Source of the DNA: Paulinella micropora
Lineage: Eukaryota > Cercozoa > Imbricatea > Euglyphida
Reading direction: 5' to 3'
Length of the DNA stretch: 32,812 nt
Assembly: GCA_009731375.1 (NCBI GenBank)
Contig: BJOX01000227.1
Span: 396,552-429,363, forward strand
In this document: positions 25,890 to 32,812 of the stretch, piece by piece
How the letters are laid out: each line of letters opens with the position of its first letter
How positions within the stretch are numbered: the stretch's first letter is position 1
Translations under genes and position numbers: made by a program
Notes under the pieces: model-generated
Databases searched by the model: none
The model's input: the letters and a program-made list of their open reading frames with translations, nothing else
What the model was told of the DNA's origin: nothing

Positions 25890-26265
25890 TGGCCTGACCC
25901 TTGGTCCCCCTTCAAACTCCCCTTCAATCTCAACTTTTTTTCAATCTCAACTTTTTTTTCAAACTCACCCCCTTAAAATCTCAACTTTTAATTAACACTA
26001 AGCCTCTTTTTGGCTTCCAAAAAATTTTAACCTTTTTCAAACTCGCCCCCTTAAAATCTCAACTTTTTAAAATCGTAATACTAAGCAACAAAAAGCCTTA
26101 ATTAATTTCCCTATTGTCGGGGCCCAGTTTTCATACTCTTTCTTTAGGAATAATTTGATAACTGGGCCCTTTCAATACTAAGCAACAAAAAGCCTTATTT
26201 ATTTCCCCTATTACGAGTTTAAAACTGGGCCCCTTAAAATCTCAACTTTTAATTGATACTAAGGA
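25890..26265. repeat. Repeat-rich segment with direct and inverted repeats
   Basis: CCTTAAAATCTCAACTTTT occurs three times (near 25970, 26049 and 26232). A 24-bp direct repeat lies at 26077-26100 and 26174-26197. GGGGCCCAGTTTT at 26119-26131 is the exact reverse complement of 26221-26233, and AACTGGGCCC also occurs at 26160-26169. No ORF fits. The position near the block's right end suggests a terminal, origin or recombination region. Confidence 0.7.
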
Positions 26266-26327
26266 GAATTTTGGCTAAAAAAAAATCTATTAGTTATAAG
26301 ATTATAAAAAAATCACTCGTGATTTTG

Positions 26328-26744
26328 CTATAACACAAACTTCGTTTGTTTATATCTTGTTCTCGTAATTACCTTCATTTTATCTTCACGAGATAGTTTA
26401 ATACTTTCGTCGCCCTCTGTTTCGGGTTCATCATGATCGGCTAACACTGGAATATTATTATCTAGTTGTTTTATCAGTGCTTTATCCGTTGTAAATAACT
26501 TCGTTTCTAATGGTCCATTATATATCCTGTAATGTGTTCTGTGTTTGTTAGTCGCACAAACTGAAATTCCAAATTCAACACTAACCATTGAGTTAAAAAC
26601 CTTAATCCATTAGATAAGAATTGTTTATGTTTTTCTTTCGCCATCATTTCTAGTTTTTCAATCCGCCTCTCGTCCGTGCTATTTATAATGAGTTTATCCC
26701 TGCTAAAATCAGTTTTTAATAAAGCATCTTGAATTCGTGATTTC
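26328..26744 (-). pseudogene. Hypothetical charged protein, probably frame-broken, cut by gap
   Basis: Two overlapping minus-strand frames look like halves of one gene. The upstream one, open from the gap at 26744 to 26507, is Lys/Glu/Arg-rich and helical up to about K-H-K-Q-F-L. The other starts at ATG 26588 and ends at 26328 (86 residues), and reads as a compact domain followed by an acidic linker. Continuing the first frame past about 26600 gives poorer sequence, which suggests an indel near 26600. The N-terminus is lost in the N gap. Function unknown. Confidence 0.4.
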
Positions 26745-26754
26745 NNNNNNNNNN
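26745..26754. other. 10-N assembly gap at a sharp composition change
   Basis: AT-rich sequence to the left, very GC-rich to the right. Linkage across the gap is not shown by the sequence. Confidence 0.95.
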
Positions 26755-26846
26755 CCCCTTGGGACCCCCCTCGGGACCCCTTTGGGACCTGGTGGTTGTC
26801 TCGTGCAGTGACCGATGTTTTTCGCCGTGCGTGCGCCTGTGTGCAG

Positions 26847-27292
26847 GGAAGACCGTGCCGCAGATGAGGAAAGCTCTGGGCATTGCAGAGGTCGACCCCC
26901 TGTTCGATTGGGACATGCATGAGCAGGTCTTTGGCGACCTCGTGGAGCACGGGTACGAGGAAGGTAAAGCCCCCTGGGTGGAGCCGCGCGCAGTGGTCGC
27001 TGCCCGGCCGTATCCTGCCAGGGCGTCGTCTTCGTCTTCCTCTAGTGCCAGGGGCGGGGCAGCTTCTTCTCCGTCCAGCGCTTCCTCTTCATCCGGCGCG
27101 CCCGTCAGGTTCCACGGTGCTTCTTCCTCGAGCGCTCCCAGCGGGCTACAACAGGGTGCTGCACGCGACAGTTTCTCCTCCAGCGCCTCTTCTTCCTCGA
27201 ACGTTCCTCCTGGCAAGCAACGCAAACAAAGAGGCAAGGAGGAGAGGAACCCAAAGGAGCCTATGAGCGATACTGACGACGACGACGTATAA
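26847..27292 (+). CDS. Ser-rich protein, 5' incomplete or starting at 26864
   Basis: The frame ends at TAA 27290-27292. A good acceptor (CCTGTGTGCAG) ends at 26846, so 26847 may open an exon; otherwise ATG 26864 starts a 142-residue protein. Residues 1-45 look folded (M-R-K-A-L-G to W-V-E-P). They are followed by a long Ser/Ala/Pro disordered region with poly-Ser runs, then a Lys/Arg-rich patch and an acidic end (D-T-D-D-D-D-V). Family unknown. Three short hairpins follow the stop. Confidence 0.6.
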
Positions 27293-27310
27293 TACTATGG
27301 ACACGCTGGT

Positions 27311-27375
27311 CTGGGCTTTCGGCCCAGCCGCCAAGCCCGGGAGTCACCGGGTAGGGAGGCCAGAGGTCGCTGGCC
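27311..27375. terminator. Three consecutive GC-rich hairpins after the Ser-rich gene
   Basis: Stems are CTGGGC/GCCCAG (27311-27327), CCCGG/CCGGG (27336-27351) and GGCCAG/CTGGCC (27358-27375), starting 18 nt after the stop. They lie between convergent genes and may mark transcript ends. Confidence 0.5.
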
Positions 27376-27653
27376 CCCCCCCTCCCGTTCCACGCGCCTG
27401 TCTGGTGCGCAGCCGAGAGTTAGCCTTCATTAATTAAAAACCGCGCCGGCCAACCAGCTACCTAACAAATGTTTCTGGCCTGCACCGGTTGCGCACCGGG
27501 AGGGCCCGGGCAGCGCACGGAACAACAGCGTGCAACAGCGGGCCTCGTCGTCGTCACACGGCCAGTGCCAGAGCGCGAGGGGAAACGCTGGCTTCTAGCC
27601 AGGCCCCGAGATTGGGAGCCCCCGCCGGCGGACCCCCGCCGGGGAGAGGGCAG

Positions 27654-27793
<140 letters not shown>

Positions 27794-29318
27794 CGTCTAC
27801 CCGCCCCTTCTTGTATCCCGGCACACCCGTGCTAGCGGGCAGCAGTGAGCCACCCCGGCGGTTCTTCATGGAAGTGTCGAACACGAAGACCTCCTCGGGC
27901 TGCATGCGCGTATTGAACATACCGCTGGCCTCCTTGTGGAACGTGAAGCGGACGTAGGCCTTGAGGGAGGCGACCGTCCCGGGCGCGACGATGGCGCGCG
28001 CCACCTGCTCGTCGACGGGCAACTGGTTGTCGTCGCGCATATTCCTGACCGCGATCCTGGTGTAGCCCGAGTTCTTGAACCACAGGTTGATGGCGAACTT
28101 GGTTTGCGAGCGGAGCGTCAGGCGCGGCTTGCCGTTGGGCCCCAGCGCGACGGGGTCGGGCAGGTAGTAGGTGCCGCCGCTGTTGCTGTACTTGTGGAAG
28201 CTGCCCTGCAGCTGCGCCTCGTCCGTCTCGTTGGCCTCCAGGTCCTTCATCCGCACCAGGTCCTCCCGCAGCAGGTCGTACGTCTCGGGCTCGAACGTCC
28301 CGTCCGCCCGGAGGTTCTTGCCCCCCCGCGTCCGGTTGAGCTCCGTGAGGCGGCGGAACAGGTACGGCATGGCTTGGCGCGCCAGGGGAGCGTACTTGGG
28401 CTCTTGTAGCAGCCGCACCGGCAGCGCCATGCGCAGGAACTCGAGGTACAGCGTGAACAAGACCTGCAGCGGGTTGACCTGGTAGCTCTCGCCCAGGGGA
28501 GTGCACGACACCACCAGGGGGACGTCGTCCTCCGCGCCGTCTCCCCGCACGATGACGGGCGTCGCCTCCGAGCTGAGCCCGATCACGCGCATGATGCAGT
28601 CCCGCTTGCGGCAGTGCTCTTCTGGGTTGGTGGCGTACCGGTGGAAGAAGTGCTTGTCCATGCCGTATGTGCCCTGCGCGTCTTCGCCCAGCTGTCGGAG
28701 CTCGCCGGCGTCCTTGACGGCCGTGGACTCCCACACGCAGACCTCGCTGAGCACGCCCGGCGGCGTCAGGAAGCCGCGGCGCCCAAAGGCCCCGCGCCGG
28801 CCGTGGTAAGTCATCTGCACCGTATCCACTTCCTTGCCGAGCTTGCGGTCCAGCTGCTTCTTCGTCGACAGGTTGGTCACGCCCCGTGGCTCCAGAAAGC
28901 GCTCGAACACCACTTGCTTCCGCGCCGGGGGTCCGGGCACCTCTACGACGCGGCACAGCCAGTCGCGCAGGTAGTCGGTATCCAAAGATTCGTACGCGGG
29001 GTTGTTGGCATAGAAGAAGAAGCCGTCGGGGTCGCCAAACTGCGCCTGCAGCTCGCGGGGCAGGTCGGCCACGGACACTAGGTCGGGGTCCACCACGGGA
29101 TTGAAGCTGCGACGGAAGACTTCGTAGCGGGTATAGTAGTTGAACTCCAACAGCGCGCGCTGGCCGTCCCGCGCTTGCTGTTGCTGCGCCACGCCGGCCG
29201 ACAGCGAGTCTAGGTCAGGCAGGGCCGCGTCCTCGGCGGTCTTGGCCTTCTTCGCGGGCGGGCTAGTCGTGGCTGCCTCGGTAACGGCTCGACTGCTGCT
29301 TTTGCTGCTCTTGGGCAT
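27794..29318 (-). CDS. Unknown protein of more than 508 residues, 3' end lost in gap
   Basis: ATG at 29316-29318. The frame stays open with strong coding character to the N gap. Residues 1-45 are Ser/Thr/Lys-rich with a P-P-A-K-K-A-K-T nuclear-signal-like patch. From about residue 60 the sequence is a dense mix of helices and strands with many Tyr/Phe/Arg and no signal peptide, membrane span or motif I can name. The C-terminal part alternates hydrophobic strands, as in a beta-rich domain. It could be a virion structural protein or an enzyme of an unfamiliar family; I cannot tell. The frame upstream of 29318 is also open, but composition there is simply GC-biased. The neighbour at 29868 is divergent. 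Confidence 0.72.
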
Positions 29319-29867
29319 ACTCTCGGCCGCGGTCACGTCTCGTCCCGAGGGTGAATTGTGAGAGCTACGCCCGCGGCCGACCTGCGCCCGACGACCGCGG
29401 GGGGCGCCCGCGCACCAGGCGCACCGCGGGGGCGGGCCGGCCGCGGGGCCGCGTGCGCCCCGGGGGGGGGGACGCGACGCACGCGGGGGGGGGAGAGAGA
29501 GCGCCGCCCCCCCCCTTCCCAGGGCCGCGCCCCCTGCCCCGCCCCCGCGCCGCCCCCCTCCCTCCCGCCTCCTGCCCCGACCTCGCCCGCCGGACCGCCC
29601 CCCCCCTACCCCGCCCGGCTCCCGCGCCGCATTTCTGCGCCCCGGCGGTCGTCGCAGATCGCCCGGCCGTCGCGCGGGTAGCAGTAGGGAGCCATCCGGC
29701 GGGCGAGGCCGGGCGCGGACGCGTAGGGCGGGAGGCGGGCGCGTGGTGGGGGGGGGGGACGTAGGGAGGGAGGCGGGCGGGCGCGTGGAGGGGGGCGGCT
29801 GGGCGGGCGAGGGCCACGAAAGCGCCGTGAACGTGCTCTGGCTTGCAGGGGTACAGCTAGCGGTGCT
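29319..29867. promoter_or_regulatory. Divergent GC-rich intergenic region
   Basis: About 550 bp of extreme GC content with G and C runs separates divergent genes and must hold both promoters if they are genes. No TATA box is evident. TCTGGCTTGCAG at 29838-29849 looks like a 3' splice site just upstream of the ATG at 29868. Confidence 0.4.
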
Positions 29868-30317
29868 ATGGCTGAAGGTGAGGCGACCAAGGGCAGCGGG
29901 GCGCCGGCTACGGCCGCGCCCAAGAGAAAGCGTGACGAGCGGCTTCCTATGTTTGCCCTGGTGCGGCGTGGAGACGTGCAGGTCTCGAACCCGGCGTGGT
30001 GCGCACAGCGCCATGCGTGCATTAGCTACTTCAACGAGTGCGCACTGAGCGAAGAGGCACTGGCCGGACTGCTAGAAGCTATGAACAGTGCTGAGACGCT
30101 GGTGGAGCTCCGGGCCGCCAGCCTGCAGCTAGCCAAGGTCCTGGTCGGGGCCCGCGCCTTAGCTCTGCCCGCGTTGCAAAGGCTGCAAGAAACCAGAAAG
30201 TCGGGCTGCCAGACGTGCGCCTGGCAGAAGTGCGCTGGCCCGCTGTGCCAAGAGCTCCTGCCGGCGGACGGTGGTTGTGCCTGTGGCTTCTCCCTCCGCA
30301 AGGAACACCAAGCCTAG
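29868..30317 (+). CDS. Small Cys-rich basic protein (149 aa)
   Basis: ATG at 29868 to TAG 30315-30317. Residues 1-25 include a K-R-K-R-D-E basic patch. The middle (about 30-105) is helical and Ala/Leu-rich with several Cys. The C-terminal part has C-X2-C, C-X4-C and C-A-C spacings between about residues 110 and 140 that could bind zinc. A nucleic-acid-binding or regulatory role is an inference. Family not recognised. A splice-acceptor-like sequence 19 nt upstream suggests a spliced 5' UTR. Confidence 0.6.
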   Translation: MAEGEATKGSGAPATAAPKRKRDERLPMFALVRRGDVQVSNPAWCAQRHACISYFNECALSEEALAGLLEAMNSAETLVELRAASLQLAKVLVGARALALPALQRLQETRKSGCQTCAWQKCAGPLCQELLPADGGCACGFSLRKEHQA

Positions 30318-30396
30318 GGTGCGTTGGCGTGCGTGCCGGCGGCCATGCGCCCCAGCGCAGAAAACTACCGCGGCCCGCGAGGCGCACTGACCTTAG

Positions 30397-30406
30397 NNNN
30401 NNNNNN
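30397..30406. other. 10-N assembly gap
   Basis: The sequence stops after CCTTAG and resumes in a GC-rich spacer. It lies between the Cys-rich protein and the membrane protein. Confidence 0.95.
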
Positions 30407-30908
30407 CCGGCGGAGCTGTGGCCAGGCTCGTAGGCAGGAACGATTATTTTTGATGAAAACCTGTTTTGGCCTTTTTTTTCGCACTGTGTGTCAGTCTGTC
30501 CCAGACTTTTTTTCTCCCCCCTTCTCCCACGGGGTTCGGGGTCCGGCAGGCAGCCAGCTAGGAGAATTTTAGTTCGTGTCCGGCACGACGGACGGCACAC
30601 CGTCGTCCGTCTTCTCCCCGCACGTGGCAGCCGGCACTGGCCGGGCTGGCCAGACCCACCAGGGTTCATTCTCGGGGCTTGGCCATTGATTCGCGCTCTN
30701 NNNNNNNNNNNNNNNNNNNNNNNNNNNNNNNNNNNNGGGGGGGGGGGGGGGGGGGGGGGGGGCCCCCCCCCCCCCCCCTTCTCCCTCTCCTCGGAGCGGG
30801 GAGGGAGAAGGGGGGCGCGGGGTCCTCCTTTTTTCTCCTCTCCCTCCTCGGGCCACCGACCCCTGCCCGGCAGGCGCCCGTCCGCCCGCGCTGGGTAAAC
30901 CCAAACAG
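30407..30908. other. Intergenic region with 37-N gap and G/C homopolymers
   Basis: N at 30700-30736 is followed by G- and C-runs. A T-rich patch (30470-30515) stands out in GC-rich sequence. TGCCCGGCAG near 30872 resembles a splice acceptor ahead of the next ATG. No gene seen. Confidence 0.5.
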
Positions 30909-32812
30909 ATGGTGTCGGGAGCCCCGCATAACCCGAGCGAACCTCATCCCGTGCCGGTGCCCATGGCCCCCTTCCAGGAGTACCTAGTCCACAGCGCGCT
31001 GGTGTGGTCGGTGGCGACGCTGGTCCTCGGCTGCGTGTACGCGGCGCACCAACGGTCGCCGCGGCACGTGCGGGCCCTGGTGTACAAGCTCAGCGCCGGG
31101 TGGTGGGCCCTGCAGTGCCTGGCGCAGGCGTGCTGGCTGGCGGGCCAGCGCTGGCTGTGTGTAGACCTGGCCTGCGGGGCCGGCCGGGGGGGCGCCTGGC
31201 CCGCGGGTGAGATCGGGCGCACGTACGCCTGGCTGCTGGGCGGCTGGGCCTACACGCGCCTGGGCGCCTGCCTGCTGCAGTCGTACCTGCTGCAGCTGGG
31301 TTGCGTGTACCACCAGCCGCTGCCCGCCTGGCTGCTCGGTTGGCACCCGGCCGTGCCGGTGTTGGGCGTGGGCGCGCTGGCGTTGGGCACGGTGCTGGCC
31401 GCGGTGTCCAGCCTGCCCGGCGCGGCGGCGTGGGTCCTGGTCGTAGATGCGGTCGACCTGTGGGTGTGGCTGGCCCAGCTGCTGGCGTACGTGACGGGCG
31501 TGCAACACTGCCCGTGGCGCGTGCGCGTGTCCTGGGTCTGCAACCTGGGCCAGTCGCTGCTGCTGGTGCTCGCCCCCCTGGCGCACAGCCCCGAGGTCCA
31601 GGAGGAGCTGGCCTACGTGTCCCTGACCAGCCGGCTGCTGAGCCTGGCCGCGCTGGCCTGGGTGGTGGCGCACCTAGTGCCGGCCGCGCTGTGGGCGTCG
31701 CAGCCGGGCAAGCACGAGGCCGCGCGCTGCGAGGACACGATCCAGGCGGAGGGGGCCACGCGGCTGCAGCTGTCCGAGGTGCAGCGTGGCAGCGACTGGG
31801 AGAAGCTCCTGGCCGAGTTCCTGCAGCGGGCGGCGGAAGGGGGGGCCCCCGGCGCGGGCGCCACCGAGGTGCTGCTGGCGGGCGAAGAAGCCGCCCGGGC
31901 CGTGGCCGCGGCGCAGCAGCGGCACGCGCTCGACTGGCGCGCCGCGCTCGCGGGCCCGCTGCCGGCCGGGGTGCTGGTGGGCGGCTGCTGCGCGGCGGGC
32001 GGGCCCGGGGGGGGAGCGCCCCGCGCGTCCGACAGCGCGCGTGAGCTAGAGCTCAAGTTGTGGCGCCTGCAGCGCCAGGGCCCCCCGGGCGCCAAGCGCG
32101 GCCCCGACCCGGCGCTGCCGGCCCTGCGCGGCTGGTGGGCCGGCCTGGACGTGCAGTGGGACGACACCCGCCTGCTCTTGCCGCTAGACACGCTGTACGC
32201 GGGCGTGGAGCTGCGGGTGTGCCTGCTCGAGTTGTTGCTCGTGTTCTGGCTCGACCGCGAGGCGTCCTCCGACCTGCTGCTCCTGCAGCGCGAGCTGTAC
32301 TCGGACCTGCAGAGCCTGCTGCGGCTGCCGTCGACCGAGTCCGAGGGCCTCGTGGGCGTGTGGCTGAGGGCGCAGCTGGCCGGCCACCGCGGCGCGACCC
32401 TGCGCCGCGCGTCCGCCCTAGCCACCGACGTGGTGCTGCGGGTCCTGTTCGCGCTGCAGGCCGCGGGCGACGGCTTCGCCGACGAGACGTTGCAAACCCT
32501 GGTCTTCCAGGCCAGGCTGGACGGCTGGCTGGGGCCGGGGGACGCGACCCCGAAGGAACACCTGCGGCTGCTGCTGCGCCTGCTGCCGCCCGACGCCGGG
32601 CCCGCCTCGCTCGTGTCCCTCGGCCGCGACGCGCACGCGCGCGCCCAGCTAGTGCTGCACACGCAGCTCGTGCTGGAGCAGCTGCTGCTGGCCGCGTCGG
32701 CGGCCCGCGCCTTCCGGGCCTCGCTGTACAAGGAGCTGGCCCGCCCCCCGGCGCTGGCGTGCCACGCCGCCTGGCAGTGGCTCGGGCAGCCGACGGTGCT
32801 GGACCACGTGGT
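30909..32812 (+). CDS. Multi-pass membrane protein with long helical C-terminal domain, 3' partial
   Basis: ATG at 30909 (alternative Met codon at 30963) opens a frame that stays open to the window edge: 634 codons and counting. The first 260 residues hold about seven hydrophobic segments (near 26-46, 55-77, 105-135, 148-170, 174-198, 208-228 and 240-262), many containing Trp, Gly and Cys. From about 265 the protein is a long soluble Leu/Ala/Arg/Glu-rich helical region, with a Gly/Pro-rich break near 360-380. Codon third positions are almost all G or C. The layout resembles a membrane receptor or transporter-like body with a cytoplasmic helical domain, but I recognise no family. Confidence 0.72.
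   Translation, partial: MVSGAPHNPSEPHPVPVPMAPFQEYLVHSALVWSVATLVLGCVYAAHQRSPRHVRALVYKLSAGWWALQCLAQACWLAGQRWLCVDLACGAGRGGAWPAGEIGRTYAWLLGGWAYTRLGACLLQSYLLQLGCVYHQPLPAWLLGWHPAVPVLGVGALALGTVLAAVSSLPGAAAWVLVVDAVDLWVWLAQLLAYVTGVQHCPWRVRVSWVCNLGQSLLLVLAPLAHSPEVQEELAYVSLTSRLLSLAALAWVVAHLVPAALWASQPGKHEAARCEDTIQAEGATRLQLSEVQRGSDWEKLLAEFLQRAAEGGAPGAGATEVLLAGEEAARAVAAAQQRHALDWRAALAGPLPAGVLVGGCCAAGGPGGGAPRASDSARELELKLWRLQRQGPPGAKRGPDPALPALRGWWAGLDVQWDDTRLLLPLDTLYAGVELRVCLLELLLVFWLDREASSDLLLLQRELYSDLQSLLRLPSTESEGLVGVWLRAQLAGHRGATLRRASALATDVVLRVLFALQAAGDGFADETLQTLVFQARLDGWLGPGDATPKEHLRLLLRLLPPDAGPASLVSLGRDAHARAQLVLHTQLVLEQLLLAASAARAFRASLYKELARPPALACHAAWQWLGQPTVLDHV

Larger units (their letters stand above)
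22010..26744. mobile_element. AT-rich virus-like or mobile-element remnant
   Basis: Base composition falls sharply to AT-rich after the pyrimidine tract and stays so until the gap at 26745. The block holds a telomere-resolvase-like gene on +, and on - a coiled-coil ORF, a broken GIY-YIG nuclease, two small ORFs and a charged protein. Convergent genes are separated by hairpins. Intronless, closely packed genes with a GIY-YIG nuclease and a tyrosine recombinase suit a polinton-like virus, virophage or giant-virus fragment. No capsid, packaging ATPase or polymerase gene is present, so assignment to a group is not possible. No terminal repeats or target duplication were found, and the right end is lost in the gap. 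Confidence 0.6.

Noticed and set aside
27794-28100. Faint resemblance of the C-terminal part to the CmcJ/asaB oxygenase-like family
   Set aside because: Only a short Met-x-Pro-Glu-Glu-Val-Phe pattern suggested it, and the rest of that family's layout and length do not fit.
29351-29860. Several overlapping Pro/Arg-rich ORFs in the divergent spacer
   Set aside because: Extreme GC content removes stops in all frames; none has a distinct coding pattern.
30984-31673. Minus-strand 229-codon ORF and plus-strand ORFs in other frames
   Set aside because: They are shadows of the membrane-protein frame starting at 30909, which has a clear pattern of hydrophobic spans and stays open to the window edge.

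Overview
This window looks like a eukaryotic nuclear scaffold, most likely from a stramenopile alga (brown-alga-like). It is pieced together across N gaps and unusually rich in microsatellites. The host call rests mainly on a multi-exon gene at 384-5607 that encodes several EsV-1-7 cysteine motifs (C-X4-C-X16-C-X2-H). That motif is known chiefly from brown algae and from Ectocarpus virus EsV-1, but also from other algae and large viruses, so the host call is an inference. I found no rRNA, tRNA or CRISPR array.

Layout. (1) 1-5607: the EsV-1-7 gene on the + strand. Thirteen small exons can be placed, with matching phases and splice sites, inside introns made largely of simple repeats. At least one exon is lost in the N gap at 2277-2455. 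Fragments of its exons are duplicated in the introns, each bounded by microsatellites. (2) 5608-6568: 3' UTR and sequence with no recognised gene. (3) 6569-17184: a complete, young Ty3/gypsy-type LTR retrotransposon. It has 237-bp LTRs differing at one base, a CCGG target duplication, a gag with one CCCH finger and an RGG tail, and a pol in the same frame as gag behind a single UGA. Pol order is protease-like, RT, RNase H, integrase, GPY/F, then a long C-terminal extension. (4) 17185-22010: little coding; microsatellites, an inverted minisatellite, a 17-bp-arm hairpin, an 11-bp minisatellite and long pyrimidine tracts. (5) About 22010-26744: an AT-rich block that looks like a decayed virus-like or mobile element. 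It holds a telomere-resolvase-like tyrosine recombinase, a broken GIY-YIG nuclease with a charged repeat tail, coiled-coil and small ORFs, a hairpin pair between convergent genes, a leader motif shared by two genes, and a repeat-rich segment with inverted repeats. (6) 26755-32812: a very GC-rich block of compact genes I cannot assign to families. They are a Ser-rich protein, a 508+ residue protein cut by a gap, a small Cys-rich basic protein, and a multi-pass membrane protein running off the window.

Working relations. Gag and pol form one expression unit that needs stop readthrough or an equivalent. The AT-rich genes look like remnants of one integrated replicon whose ends may once have been processed by the resolvase. 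The GC-rich genes could be an endogenous large-virus fragment or host genes; nothing in the sequence decides this. Blocks 5 and 6 are joined by a 10-N gap, and most gaps abut homopolymers, so their linkage to each other and to the algal gene is uncertain.
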